Notes: generated by a model from the sequence alone, not told the origin. A DNA stretch of 64,000 bases from Candidatus Rifleibacteriota bacterium (GCA_012520995.1 JAAYNI010000003.1:24054-88053); one strand, 5' to 3'; counted from the stretch's first letter, positions 8,497 to 17,388 are shown. Translations and numbers: made by a program.

Positions 8497-9135
8497 CTAG
8501 TCATTTGTTTTAGCTGACGGCTCTCCGTGTTTGCTACATTTGACAGTATTATTTTCAGACAATATGTTTGAATATTCTCCATTGCCAAGGCATCTTGGTA
8601 TTTCTGTTAAATAACCCTTTTGATATAGTTCTGTAAATACAGAAGTGTTATTGTAGTGTGCTAATGGTGGGATTTTCTCTTTTTGCTCTTTATTGTAAAG
8701 TTCAATTGCTTTTTCTATTGCATCAATATTGGAAAAACACAATTCTTTTTCCTTGACGCTCCATCTATCAAACGGCGAAGCATGTTCACTGCACCATACT
8801 GTGTCAACATACTTCTTTTCAACATTGATTTCAATTGAGTAGGTTCCTTTACTCGGGCATTTTGATCGTTTTTTTTCTAAGTAGCCTTTATTAACCAGTT
8901 CTTCCACTTCTATTTCTTTTGGCATTTCCTTAAGATCCATATAGTATATTTCAGCTCTACTATATATTTCAGATATATTAGAGTGACATTCTTTTTTTGT
9001 TTTATATTTCCTGCTTTTTTTTATGATTACGAATATACTCTCGCCGTTAGCCATATATATAAACGTTGAAATAATAGTCAGAATGATAAAAACTTCAATT
9101 AGACCTTGGATAATGTGTTTTTTTTTTATTTGCAT
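8497..9135 (-). CDS. Membrane-anchored protein with two pilin-type Cys domains
   Basis: The 212-residue protein has a short basic N-terminus (KKKHIIQ) and one hydrophobic helix (about 8-28) whose GLIEVFIIL stretch looks like a decayed type IV prepilin signal (normally GFTLIEV). Two tandem copies of one domain follow: C50-HSNI...AEIYY...KCPSKGTYS...WCSEH and C133-FSNI...AIELYN...RCLGNGEYS...KCSKHG. The same domain ends the next two genes. The family is known to me from pseudopilins, where Cys pairs probably form disulfides. Localisation is likely inner membrane facing the periplasm. Function is unknown; the ribosome-binding site is weak. Confidence 0.75.
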   Translation of the reverse strand: MQIKKKHIIQGLIEVFIILTIISTFIYMANGESIFVIIKKSRKYKTKKECHSNISEIYSRAEIYYMDLKEMPKEIEVEELVNKGYLEKKRSKCPSKGTYSIEINVEKKYVDTVWCSEHASPFDRWSVKEKELCFSNIDAIEKAIELYNKEQKEKIPPLAHYNNTSVFTELYQKGYLTEIPRCLGNGEYSNILSENNTVKCSKHGEPSAKTND

Positions 9136-9239
9136 GATCTAGAAAATCTTTTTTATCCTTACTTTAAGTTTAGGCTGGTCATAGAGAAATTCTCTTTTGC
9201 CAGCCTAAGTTTTTTGTTATTTATTGGTTATTGTCAGCT

Positions 9240-9653
9240 TTAGTTTATAGCTCCATGTACACTGCATCTGATTTTGCAGTCTTCTATCAGATTATCTCCG
9301 GAATAGGTTCCGCCCGAGGGGCATGTTGTGTATTCGGGTTTCATATATTTAGCTTGAATAAGCTTGTCGATATCCAGAACATTCATCATTTCCATGTGAT
9401 CCATATTGTACATCTCAACTGCACCTTGCATTATAGATATATGAGAATGGCAGGCTTGTTTTCTGCTTTCTTGCAGCTTTTCTCCAATGTTTTCTCCTAT
9501 GCTTTTTGCTTCTTGCGGTTGAGAAGCCTCTGACTGTGTTTTGTCGGTAGCAGGAGCAGGAGCCTTCTTTGTGCAGCAGGCTGTCATGAAAATAGAAACG
9601 AATAATAATGAAGCTGATAGAATTCCAATAATCCAATTTGAACTTTTCTTCAT
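9240..9653 (-). CDS. Lipoprotein carrying a pilin-type Cys domain
   Basis: A 137-residue predicted lipoprotein: hydrophobic signal to residue 25, then a lipobox-like FMTAC with Cys at about 26, and a Pro/Ala/Thr/Gln linker. The rest is one Cys domain: ACHSHISIMQGAVEMYNMD, a CPSGGTYSG turn and IRCSVHG at the end. This domain matches the two in the upstream gene and the one ending the downstream gene. In pilin-family proteins it follows the long N-terminal helix; here that helix is replaced by a lipid anchor. AAAAAGGA lies before the ATG. Function unknown. Confidence 0.75.
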   Translation of the reverse strand: MKKSSNWIIGILSASLLFVSIFMTACCTKKAPAPATDKTQSEASQPQEAKSIGENIGEKLQESRKQACHSHISIMQGAVEMYNMDHMEMMNVLDIDKLIQAKYMKPEYTTCPSGGTYSGDNLIEDCKIRCSVHGAIN

Positions 9654-9713
9654 GGGTTTTCCTTTTTATTTTGATTTAGCTTATTAAAGCAAAGCTGTTT
9701 TGCGGCACTATAT

Positions 9714-11000
9714 TTACCGAGTCTTGGTGCCATGTATGCTACACTTGATTGTTGGTCTTTCGCCGAGGAGATCGGTACCTGAATAGGTTCCGTCTTGAGG
9801 GCACTTAGGAATCTCTCTTAAATATCGGCTTTCATGCAATCTTTGCAGATCTAATTGTGTCATTGGTTCTTTAGGCTGATAGCTACTATACTTGCTGGAC
9901 ATTTCGTTACTTTCGTTTACATCCAAGTTGTACATTTCAACTGCGCCTTGAATTACGGCCATATTTGAATAGCACACTTTTTCTCTGGCACTGTCTCTGG
10001 CTTTTTTGAAGCTGGGAATTGCCATGGTTGCAAGTATTCCTGCTATTGAAATAGTCAGAGGTTTTATTACGAGATCTTTATCAGGGAAATGTAAATACAC
10101 GCTTGAGGCGTCTTGCTTGACTTTTATTGTGTTTAGGCTGTCTAAAAGATTAGCAAGGGAATACAGGTTGCTTATGCTAAGCATTGCTTGGATTAGTGGA
10201 GCTTTTTTTGCTTCTTCTGTATTTTCTTGCAGTTGTGCTCTTAGAGCGGCAAACTGTCCCATGAATGTTTGGAGAAACTTTGATAGCTGTGAAGCAGCCG
10301 AAGAATCTGTGAGATCGCTTAGAACGTAGAACTCAGAATCCTTAAGACAGGCGCCTATGAATTTGAATTTGTCTTGAGACGGGATCTCAGCAGGCCATTG
10401 GCTTGGAGGAATAGAGCTGCTGAGTAATGAGGAATCGAATATGCCTGCGAAGGAGAGCTGTTTATCTATCAGTTGAGCTATTCGTTCAGGCATAGGAACA
10501 AACCATATTTCTCCGGAAGCCATTCTTGGAATAAGTTTTTCACTGCAAATCAGCAAGAATTGTTTTCCTGAGATAACAGCCCAATCTTTAGCTTTAGCAT
10601 AGTAGATTTGGCTGTTGTTAATGGTCATGCTTTCCAGTTTTCCGCCTTCGGAGTCAGCAACGGCTTTTAAAATGGCAGAGGGTGAAAAATTGCCTGTAAG
10701 GTAGAAGATGAGGCTTTCTTCAGGTTTTCCTTCTATTAGAAAAAGACCGCCGCTTTCAAGATCTCTCTTAGGGTTCAGGTTGAAGTGTTTCATTGAGAGT
10801 TCATAAAGAAATGTGTTTATTTTTTCAGTTTCATGAAAACCGGAAATATTCTTATGAAAAGGTGCCCAATCTTCTATTCTGAAATGGAGCATAGCAGCAG
10901 TTTTCGTGAAGAATACTTTTTGTTGTGCTGCCAAGTCGGCAGGTAAAAATGCTAACAAACAAAAAAGAGCTGAAAGAAACAGGATTTTTGATTTTTTCAT
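9714..11000 (-). CDS. Secreted protein with an internal pilin-like segment at its C-terminus
   Basis: The 428-residue product has a clear signal peptide (MKKSKILFLSAL...LAAQQ). Residues about 25-310 form a soluble domain I cannot identify. Then comes a hydrophobic stretch, IAGILATMAIPSFKKARD (about 315-335), just like the N-terminal helix of a type IV pseudopilin. It runs into VCYSNMAVIQGAVEMYNLD, CPQDGTYSG and IKCSIHG. The start is ATG 11000 with AAAGGA 7 nt upstream; an in-frame ATG at 11033 has no such site. It is probably anchored in the membrane near its C-terminus. It is the first gene of a minus-strand trio. Confidence 0.75.
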   Translation of the reverse strand: MKKSKILFLSALFCLLAFLPADLAAQQKVFFTKTAAMLHFRIEDWAPFHKNISGFHETEKINTFLYELSMKHFNLNPKRDLESGGLFLIEGKPEESLIFYLTGNFSPSAILKAVADSEGGKLESMTINNSQIYYAKAKDWAVISGKQFLLICSEKLIPRMASGEIWFVPMPERIAQLIDKQLSFAGIFDSSLLSSSIPPSQWPAEIPSQDKFKFIGACLKDSEFYVLSDLTDSSAASQLSKFLQTFMGQFAALRAQLQENTEEAKKAPLIQAMLSISNLYSLANLLDSLNTIKVKQDASSVYLHFPDKDLVIKPLTISIAGILATMAIPSFKKARDSAREKVCYSNMAVIQGAVEMYNLDVNESNEMSSKYSSYQPKEPMTQLDLQRLHESRYLREIPKCPQDGTYSGTDLLGERPTIKCSIHGTKTR

Positions 11001-11159
11001 ATTGTTCCTTTCAAAAGAGTCTAACTCTTTCAATTCTAGAGCATCAGAGAGTTTATGTCAAAGTTCTTGTGTTTAATGTAAAGTCTATTTTTTAGAGAAA
11101 AATAGTGTTTGTTTTTCAATCCTTTAAGGAAAGGTGGAAAAGGTTAATGAAAAAAAATA

Positions 11160-11187
11160 TTGCCAGAAAAAACTTTTAGAGTATAAT
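11160..11187 (+). promoter_or_regulatory. Sigma-70-type promoter of the first TMEM43 gene
   Basis: TTGCCA (11160-11165), a 16-nt spacer and a consensus TATAAT (11182-11187). Its position excludes a start codon upstream of about 11195 and supports ATG 11224. Confidence 0.75.
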
Positions 11188-11223
11188 GCCTGTACACAAA
11201 TATTTCTTTTAAGAGGAGTTGTT

Positions 11224-12597
11224 ATGTCAGAATATACAGAAGCCACAGAAACTAGTTGGGGTTCCCGCTTAGGTTCATCCATTAAGGGAATTTTTACAGG
11301 TATTGGTCTTTTCCTTTTAGCAATAGTATTGCTTTTTTGGGGAGAAGGTCGCTATGTAAAACAAAAAAAAGCTATTGGTGAAGCCCAAGATATAGCTATT
11401 ACTATTGATGCTGCTAAATTGGATTCAGCAAATGAAGGCAAGCTGGGTGTCTTCCATGGTGATATCAAAGTCAATGATGAAATTGTTGACCCTGTTTTTG
11501 TTACAGCACCTATGAAGGCTTGGAGAATCAACAGAAAAGTTGAATTCTATCAATGGAAAGAAATAGCTAAGAGCAAAACGGAAACCAAGACTGGTGGCAA
11601 ACAAGTGACTACAACCACTTATTCATATCAAAAAGATTGGGTTTCCAGTCCTATAGATTCCAGTTCATTTAAAAAAGCTTCGGAACATGAAAACCCTCCC
11701 TACGATCCTAACATTTTCAGATCGGAAACAGTATATCCTGAAGATGTAAGTTTCGGCGCATTTGTTTTGCCTGAAAATAAAATAAGATCTATTTCATCAC
11801 AGGAAAAGGCTATACTTGTTTCCCCAGAAGAAATCAAAGAAATGCCTGAAGCACAAGATGTAGCCATGGCTTCTTCCAGGATTGCAGGATCTTCAATTGT
11901 TTATTCTTTTTATACGCAACCTTCTGTGCCAGCCGCCAAGGCAGTTACACCTGATACAACAGAAACCACTACAGCTGCACCTGATACCACTACAGCTGCA
12001 CCTGATACAGCTGCAACCGCTAAAGCCGCTACAGCTGCAACAGCATATACCCCTCGAATTGGTGACTGCCGTGTAACCCTTTCATATGACAAAGCTCCTG
12101 AAAAAGCTACTCTTTTGGCACTTCAGGATGGCAATTCATTTAAGGATTATTTTTCCTCAAACGGTCGCGACGTGAGCTATGCCAGGGCTGGCATTCAAAG
12201 CAAAGAAGAAGTTTTCGCTTCTCTCTTCTCAAGCAACAATATGATGAAATGGATTCTTAGATTTGTCGGTCTAATGATGATGTTTATGGGTGTTAAGATG
12301 GTATTTGAACCCCTTAAGGTTCTCAGCGATGTTATACCTTTCTTTGGAAGTATTGCAGATGCTGGCACCAGTATTATAGCTTGGATTATTTCAATTCCCA
12401 GCGCTTCAGCTATAATTTTGCTTGGAATGCTGTTCTATAGACCTTTCTTAGCAATATTCTTAGGCGGTATCTTGGCAGTCGGATTGTTCTTTGCGATTAC
12501 TGCTCTGAGAAAAGCAAAAAGAAATCCGATGCTCCTGCAGCAGAAGAAGCTCCTGCTCTTGAGGAAGAACCTCAAACAGCCTGAGCATACTTTATAG
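11224..12597 (+). CDS. TMEM43-family membrane protein (copy 1)
   Basis: 457 residues. The N-terminal membrane helix (SIKGIFTGIGLFLLAIVLLFWGEGR) and the long extracytoplasmic domain (APMKAWRINRKVEFYQWKE) followed by several C-terminal helices match the TMEM43/LUMA family, a conserved group in bacteria and eukaryotes with no settled bacterial function. A low-complexity Thr/Ala/Pro linker with tandem TTAAPDT units (about residues 238-275) is inserted before the IGDCRVTLSYD strand, and is absent from copy 3. ATG 11224 follows AAGAGGAG and a good promoter. A strong terminator follows the gene. Confidence 0.85.
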   Translation: MSEYTEATETSWGSRLGSSIKGIFTGIGLFLLAIVLLFWGEGRYVKQKKAIGEAQDIAITIDAAKLDSANEGKLGVFHGDIKVNDEIVDPVFVTAPMKAWRINRKVEFYQWKEIAKSKTETKTGGKQVTTTTYSYQKDWVSSPIDSSSFKKASEHENPPYDPNIFRSETVYPEDVSFGAFVLPENKIRSISSQEKAILVSPEEIKEMPEAQDVAMASSRIAGSSIVYSFYTQPSVPAAKAVTPDTTETTTAAPDTTTAAPDTAATAKAATAATAYTPRIGDCRVTLSYDKAPEKATLLALQDGNSFKDYFSSNGRDVSYARAGIQSKEEVFASLFSSNNMMKWILRFVGLMMMFMGVKMVFEPLKVLSDVIPFFGSIADAGTSIIAWIISIPSASAIILLGMLFYRPFLAIFLGGILAVGLFFAITALRKAKRNPMLLQQKKLLLLRKNLKQPEHTL

Positions 12598-12605
12598 AGT
12601 CACTT

Positions 12606-12639
12606 AAAAGCTTGTCTCGTTTGAGACAAGCTTTTTTTT
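12606..12639 (+). terminator. Rho-independent terminator
   Basis: A 13-bp stem AAAAGCTTGTCTC / GAGACAAGCTTTT with a 4-nt loop and a run of eight T, 9 bp after TMEM43 copy 1. Confidence 0.92.
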
Positions 12640-12793
12640 AGAGACAGATAACTGGTGGTTCATTTTCTCTTAAAGTTTACTATATTGTATATCTTTTTTT
12701 TTCCACAGATTACACAGACCCTTAAGGAAGGGGGGAGAGGGTGGGGCGTAGGGAGTAGAAAGGACAAAAACCACAAAAAAATAAAAGACATAT

Positions 12794-12848
12794 ATTTATT
12801 AGCATCTTAAAGCAATTATTAATTTCAGTAATTGAGTCTAAACAATTC
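12794..12848 (-). repeat. Dispersed intergenic element, copy 1 (inverted)
   Basis: On the minus strand this reads AATTGTTTAGACTCAATTAC, then TGAAATTAATAATTGCTTTAA and GATGCTAATAAATA. It is the same element as at 22628, 29191, 35927, 41455, 43857 and 49785. It abuts the truncated end of the TMEM43 fragment that starts at about 12855. Confidence 0.75.
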
Positions 12849-12856
12849 CTTCTGAG

Positions 12857-13572
12857 ATGTATCTGGGTGCATTTTCTTTCCCAACACAAGAAGCCTATGA
12901 GTTATCAAGTGATCTCTCTGAGCAGATCTCTATAAAACCAGAGGAAATAAAGGCTCCATCAGGTAAGGAGTTAGGTTTTGTCTCTTCCAGAATAGAAGGT
13001 TCCTCCATAATCTATTCTTTTTATGAACAACCTGAAAATAGCACTTACAAGCCATCGCTAGGAGATTGCCGCGTAACCTGTGCATATGAAAAACCGCCCA
13101 AAGATGCGACAGCTTTGGCTATTCAAAAAGATGAAAATATAGTTCCTTATGAATCTCCGAGTGGTACAGTAAAATTTTTTGTGCCTACGCGTTATACTGT
13201 GTCCGGAGCATTTTCAATGTTAAGTGCGGCAAGTGTGACAGCTAACTGGATTTTTAGATTTATAGCCTTCTTTTTCTTCTTTTTCCCGCTTTTGACATTG
13301 CCTTGGCTGGTAAAATTTATTAGAGGGAGTTTTCCTCTTTTAAAAGTGATTCCTGAGCGAAAAAACTTTTGACGGTTTTTATTGTTTCTATATTGTTGAT
13401 ATTTCTTTCAGCTTTGATCGCTTTAGTTTCTAAATATAAGATACTTGCAATAATATTTTCAGCCTTGCTTTTGGTGGCTCTCTTTAGCCGATTAGGAAGC
13501 ATGAGAGTTCTCGAAGAAAACGTCATGGAAGAGCAGGAGAGTTTTGAATCATCTGAAACATCATTTACTTAG
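12857..13572 (+). pseudogene. Truncated and frameshifted TMEM43 gene (copy 2)
   Basis: The first ORF (12857-13372) matches TMEM43 copies 1 and 3 from their LGAF strand onward: LGAFSFP, KPEEIKAPSGKE, SSRIEGSSIIYSFYEQP, LGDCRVTCAYEKPP. It lacks about the first 170 residues, including the N-terminal helix, and has no ribosome-binding site. At 13370-13372 the frame ends. The overlapping frame (TTG 13369 to 13572) supplies the remaining hydrophobic helices, as expected for one gene with a frameshift. The broken 5' end lies directly at a dispersed repeat. A functional split protein cannot be ruled out but seems unlikely. Confidence 0.8.
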
Positions 13573-13593
13573 GCAAAAGTATTTTTTTACTTC

Positions 13594-13625
13594 TTGCATT
13601 TTCTTAAGATCTTTTAACCTATAAT
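13594..13625 (+). promoter_or_regulatory. Probable promoter of TMEM43 copy 3
   Basis: A consensus TATAAT (13620-13625) lies 37 bp before the ATG. The best -35 is TTGCAT (13594-13599) with a long 20-nt spacer; TTTTCT at 13599 would give 15 nt. Confidence 0.5.
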
Positions 13626-13662
13626 AGAGATAAAAGATAGATAATGGAGAAAGGAGCTGTTT

Positions 13663-14748
13663 ATGTCTGAGAATGAGAATACTGTAGTCGAAAAGAAAGG
13701 TTGTTTTAGCCGCTTAGTTGAGTCTTTTCAAGGTGTTTTTTTGGGTTTGGGTTTTATTGCTGCCTCTGTAGGGTTACTCTATTGGGGAGAAGGTTACATA
13801 CTCAAAGACTTGAAAGCTATTAAAGAAGGCCAAAAGGTTGCAGTCGAACTAAACGCGGATAAAATTAATCCTGCAAATGAAGGAAAATTGGCTGTATTTA
13901 CAGGTGATATCGTTGTTCACGATACAATCACCGATCCAATTTTCAAAACAGCTCCTATGAAAGCTTGGAGAATCAGTCGGGATGTGGATTATTATCAATG
14001 GAAAGAAACCAGACGAACGGATGATGATGGAAATACACAGTATACTTATCACACAACTTGGGTGTCAGAACCAATAAATTCTCGTGCTTTTAAAGATACT
14101 TCCAGTCGACAAAATCCAATTTACTTGGGAAATGTATATAAGTCGCATACAACCTATCCCAAAAACGTTAATTTTGGCGCTTTTGTTTTGTCTGAAGACA
14201 AAATTAAGGGACTCTCATCAGGTGAAGAGGCTATCGCAATCAACCCTAAAGAGATTGTAAATAAGCCTTCAGGTAAAGAAATAGGCTTTATTACCTACAG
14301 AAGCTCAGATACATTTCTAACTTACTCAATGAAAGCTGGTACAGGTGATCAATTGGGCGATTGCCGAATAAGATTACGCTATGAAAATCCTCCTGCTAAG
14401 GCCACTATATTAGCGGTTCAGAAAGGCAACTCGCTTGTTAATTTCACATCATCGGAAGGTCACAGCATATCTTTTTCTGAACCTGCTATTTTAACAAAAG
14501 CTCAAGTCTTTGAAAAGCTTGATTCAAGACATAAAATAATGAAGTGGGTGCTCAGGGGTTCGGGTTTCGTTATGATGTATTTAGGTGTCCTAATGTTACT
14601 TGCTCCAATTGAAGTTTTCAGCGATGTTATACCATTTTTGGGAATAATTGTCGGATTTGGCTTAAAATTGCTGGCTTTGATTATTGCAATTTTGGGTTCT
14701 GCGGCTGTGATAGTTATTGGAATGACTGGAGCCCGCTTGCCTTTCTAG
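13663..14748 (+). CDS. TMEM43-family membrane protein (copy 3)
   Basis: 361 residues, intact. The N-terminal helix is FQGVFLGLGFIAASVGLLYW, followed by GEGYILKDLKAI. The luminal domain shares APMKAWRISRDVDYYQWKE, NFGAFVLSEDKI and LGDCRIRLRYENPP with copy 1. Three or four helices close the protein (about 290-360). It lacks the Thr/Ala-rich linker of copy 1. GAAAGGAG precedes the ATG. Three related genes in a row point to local duplication. In eukaryotes TMEM43 sits in the ER and nuclear envelope; the bacterial role is unknown. Its stop codon overlaps a 17-nt word that recurs at 49969-49985. Confidence 0.85.
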   Translation: MSENENTVVEKKGCFSRLVESFQGVFLGLGFIAASVGLLYWGEGYILKDLKAIKEGQKVAVELNADKINPANEGKLAVFTGDIVVHDTITDPIFKTAPMKAWRISRDVDYYQWKETRRTDDDGNTQYTYHTTWVSEPINSRAFKDTSSRQNPIYLGNVYKSHTTYPKNVNFGAFVLSEDKIKGLSSGEEAIAINPKEIVNKPSGKEIGFITYRSSDTFLTYSMKAGTGDQLGDCRIRLRYENPPAKATILAVQKGNSLVNFTSSEGHSISFSEPAILTKAQVFEKLDSRHKIMKWVLRGSGFVMMYLGVLMLLAPIEVFSDVIPFLGIIVGFGLKLLALIIAILGSAAVIVIGMTGARLPF

Positions 14749-14787
14749 TGCTGTGTTGCAATTTTAAACTTGAAAGAGAGATATGAA

Positions 14788-16023
14788 ATGAGTTTTGAAA
14801 AGAAAATAACTAAATATGCGGAAGTTGCTGTAAGGATAGGGGCTAATGTCCAGCTGGGACAACTTCTGCTGGTAAGCAGTTCTGTTGAGCAAGCCCCTTT
14901 TGCCCGTAAAATAGTAGAAGCTGCTTATAAAGCTGGAGCAGGTGAAGTTATAGTGAGCTGGTCTGACGGCATTACAGGAAAGCTTACCTTACTGAATGCT
15001 TCAGATGAGGTTTTGTCAGAATATCCTCAGTGGCAGTTTGATAGAGCCAAATATTACCAAAACAGAGGATATGCAAGACTAAGCATTTCCAGTCCTGAGC
15101 CAATGCTTCTTGCTGATGTGGATCCTTATAAAATTAAGCTTTCCTCTGAAGCTGGTGCAGAAGAATCAAAAGAATTGAGAGAATATAGCCTCAAAAACAA
15201 AGGTCAATGGACTGTCACAGTAGCTCCCAATCCTTCTTGGGCCTCTATGGTTTACCCTGAACTTTCAGAAGATGCAGCAGTTGAAGAGCTTTGGAATGAC
15301 ATTTTTGTCATGAACAGAATCGGTGATGACAATAATTCTGTCGATGATTGGAGAGCACATGCCGAGAGCATAATTGAACATGGCAAAAAGCTGACGGCTT
15401 ACCAATTTAAAGAGCTTCGTTTCAAAAATAGCCTTGGAACAGATATAACCATAGGTTTAATCAAGGATCATCAGTGGGCTGGGGGAATGGAATTTACGCC
15501 TGAGTCAGTAGGTTTTGTGCCCAATTTGCCCACAGAAGAAACATTTTGCATGCCCCATAGAGATCTTGTAAACGGCAAGGTATATGCCACAAGACCTTTG
15601 AGTGTTCAAGGAAAACTTGTGAAAGATTTTTGGTTTGAGTTTAAAGATGGTTTAGTAACAGATTTTGGAGCTTCTGAAAACTATGATAGCCTTAAGAATC
15701 TTTTAGAGACTGATGAAGGAGCTAAGCGTCTTGGTGAGATAGCTTTGATCTCTTATGATTCGCCTATTTCCAATATGGGTAAATTGTTTTACAACGGTCT
15801 CATTGATGAAAATGCGTCTTGCCATATGGCTTTGGGCAATGCTTATCCGTCTAATATACGCACAGATGAGCCTATGACAGAAGAACTGATAAAGCTGCGC
15901 GGTGGAAATATTTCTTTGATTCATTGCGACTTTATGTTCGGAACAAAAGATTTGTCTGTAATAGGAATAGATCAAAATGGCAAAGAAATAATTGTTTTCT
16001 CTGATGGTAACTTCGCATTCTGA
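14788..16023 (+). CDS. M29-family aminopeptidase (AmpS/PepS/aminopeptidase T type)
   Basis: A cytoplasmic metallo-aminopeptidase of 411 residues that removes N-terminal amino acids from peptides. Family marks are LVSSSVEQAPFARKIVEAAYKAGA near the N-terminus, NLPTEETFCMPH (metal-binding Glu), GEIALISYDSPIS, FYNGLIDENASCHMALG and HCDFMFGTKDL near the C-terminus (His and Asp ligands). ATG 14788 with GAGAG upstream is preferred over the in-frame TTG at 14770. It is monocistronic, between TMEM43 copy 3 and tRNA-Gly. Confidence 0.9.
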   Translation: MSFEKKITKYAEVAVRIGANVQLGQLLLVSSSVEQAPFARKIVEAAYKAGAGEVIVSWSDGITGKLTLLNASDEVLSEYPQWQFDRAKYYQNRGYARLSISSPEPMLLADVDPYKIKLSSEAGAEESKELREYSLKNKGQWTVTVAPNPSWASMVYPELSEDAAVEELWNDIFVMNRIGDDNNSVDDWRAHAESIIEHGKKLTAYQFKELRFKNSLGTDITIGLIKDHQWAGGMEFTPESVGFVPNLPTEETFCMPHRDLVNGKVYATRPLSVQGKLVKDFWFEFKDGLVTDFGASENYDSLKNLLETDEGAKRLGEIALISYDSPISNMGKLFYNGLIDENASCHMALGNAYPSNIRTDEPMTEELIKLRGGNISLIHCDFMFGTKDLSVIGIDQNGKEIIVFSDGNFAF

Positions 16024-16036
16024 GGCTTTGTTTTTG

Positions 16037-16065
16037 TTGCTATTGTTTTCATTTTTTGCTAAAAT
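16037..16065 (+). promoter_or_regulatory. Promoter of tRNA-Gly
   Basis: TTGCTA (16037-16042), a 17-nt spacer and TAAAAT (16060-16065), placed 32 nt before the mature tRNA 5' end. Confidence 0.65.
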
Positions 16066-16096
16066 GCCATTGCATCAGAAAGCTTTCTGACGCATC

Positions 16097-16173
<77 letters not shown>

Positions 16174-16310
16174 TTTATGCTTGTTTTTCTGTCCTTGCCG
16201 TGTTTTACTGTTCATACACCCAGCAATTAAGAGACTTACAGCTGACTGTGAAATACAGTAAAAACCGAAAAAATCATTAAGTAAAGTGTGATTTGGTGGT
16301 TAAAAATGGT

Positions 16311-16342
16311 GGTCAATGCCAAAAATCATAAAATCATTGACC
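16311..16342. promoter_or_regulatory. Inverted repeat before the ribbon-helix-helix gene
   Basis: GGTCAATG (16311-16318) and CATTGACC (16335-16342) form an 8-bp inverted repeat ending 3 bp before the GGGAG ribosome-binding site. It may be an autoregulatory operator or an mRNA hairpin; this is inference from position. Confidence 0.45.
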
Positions 16343-16357
16343 GCTGGGAGAGAAAAA

Positions 16358-16558
16358 ATGAAACCAAAAGCAAAGATGGGAAGACCTACCGATAATCCGA
16401 AAACAGAGCAATATCGCTTGAGAATGAGCGATGAAGATGCCTTTATGCTCAACTTCTGTGCAGAAAAAACAGGCAAGACAAAATCAGATATATTACGTGA
16501 AGGCATAAAAATTATTTACAATCGTCTTGTTGAAAAAACAGAAAGAAGCGATTTTTAA
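16358..16558 (+). CDS. Ribbon-helix-helix (CopG/Arc-like) small protein
   Basis: A 66-residue protein: a basic KMGRPTDNPKT lead, an EQYRLRMSDEDAFML strand, then helices FCAEKTGKTKSDILREGIKIIY. This pattern is typical of ribbon-helix-helix DNA-binding proteins seen in mobile elements and toxin-antitoxin loci. ATG 16358 with GGGAG at 16346-16350 is preferred over 16316. No toxin gene is beside it. It lies between tRNA-Gly and a bidirectional terminator. A DNA-binding role is inferred from the fold only. Confidence 0.75.
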   Translation: MKPKAKMGRPTDNPKTEQYRLRMSDEDAFMLNFCAEKTGKTKSDILREGIKIIYNRLVEKTERSDF

Positions 16559-16665
16559 AATCAATTCGCTTTTTTCATGCTTCCGAAACAATATTCTTAT
16601 TAATGGAAAAATCTGCAGCTGTTTAAAGCAGAATACCAGCAAAGTGTTAAAGTGAATTTAAACTA

Positions 16666-16700
16666 AATAAAAAACTGGCATCAATAGCCAGTTTTTTATT
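16666..16700. terminator. Bidirectional terminator
   Basis: A 14-bp perfect inverted repeat, AATAAAAAACTGGC / GCCAGTTTTTTATT, with a 7-nt loop, between two convergent genes. Confidence 0.9.
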
Positions 16701-16743
16701 TCATAAACTTAGGTAAGCGGCCAAATAGAGAGAAGAAAAGCAG

Positions 16744-17343
16744 TTATATGAACTTTATGATTGTAGCTTCAGATATAATTGCAGGGTGCATGCTCTTTTT
16801 TTTCAGCTCTAAGGCTTTTTCTATTTTTTTTGCGTAGCTGCCATGTTTCCAATCACGGTTTGTTAGATCTCCTATGACAAGATAATCAAGTTTTTTATTG
16901 ATTGAATCTTGTATGATTGCGCCTTTTGCCATTAAAAGCTCTTCGACTTCTTTTGGGTGACCAAAGTTAAACTTGCCGATAAAGCAGAAAGTTTTATCAA
17001 AAGGTTCAATATGTTTGGGTGGCGGATTGTCCAAAGGTAAGGCTGAAGCATGGACTGTCAGCAGTTCATTTTCTACTAGTTGCTTTAAAACATTAAAAAG
17101 CTTTTCTCTGTCTTTTTCTGTGATATTTTGAGGATCCACATTTTCCAATATCGCTGCGACTTTATCAATAGGAAAGGCTTTTTTGGCCAGCGGGTTAGCA
17201 TAAAGCCAATTTATAAGACAAACTATCTCAAGATCGGCTACCTCTTTGTCGGCTATGATACCTTTGCATAGGCCTGTAAACTCGGCAATATACCTTCTTT
17301 GATTATCTTCGGGATTGTAATAAACATTATCAGAATCAGTCAT
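16744..17343 (-). CDS. BRCT-domain protein
   Basis: 199 residues. The C-terminal part (about 115-199) is a BRCT domain: FCFIGKFNFGHPKEVEELLMAKGA, KKLDYLVIGD and W in the last helix region. BRCT domains bind phosphopeptides or DNA ends, as in the C-terminus of DNA ligase. The N-terminal part (FTGLCKGIIADKEVADLE...INWLYANP) is a helical module often found with such domains in bacteria. AGAGAGGA precedes the ATG. A role in DNA metabolism is likely but not shown. The next gene upstream on this strand ends 45 bp away. Confidence 0.85.
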   Translation of the reverse strand: MTDSDNVYYNPEDNQRRYIAEFTGLCKGIIADKEVADLEIVCLINWLYANPLAKKAFPIDKVAAILENVDPQNITEKDREKLFNVLKQLVENELLTVHASALPLDNPPPKHIEPFDKTFCFIGKFNFGHPKEVEELLMAKGAIIQDSINKKLDYLVIGDLTNRDWKHGSYAKKIEKALELKKKSMHPAIISEATIIKFI

Positions 17344-17388
17344 TTATATTCCTCTCTTTGGGTGTTTGGTCTTTTTCTGTCCTGTTAC

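Noticed and set aside
9231..9533. A 100-codon plus-strand frame
   Set aside because: It lies antisense to the lipoprotein gene, which has a lipobox, a ribosome-binding site and homologous neighbours.
11134..11223. N-terminal extension of TMEM43 copy 1
   Set aside because: It would begin upstream of the promoter at 11160-11187.
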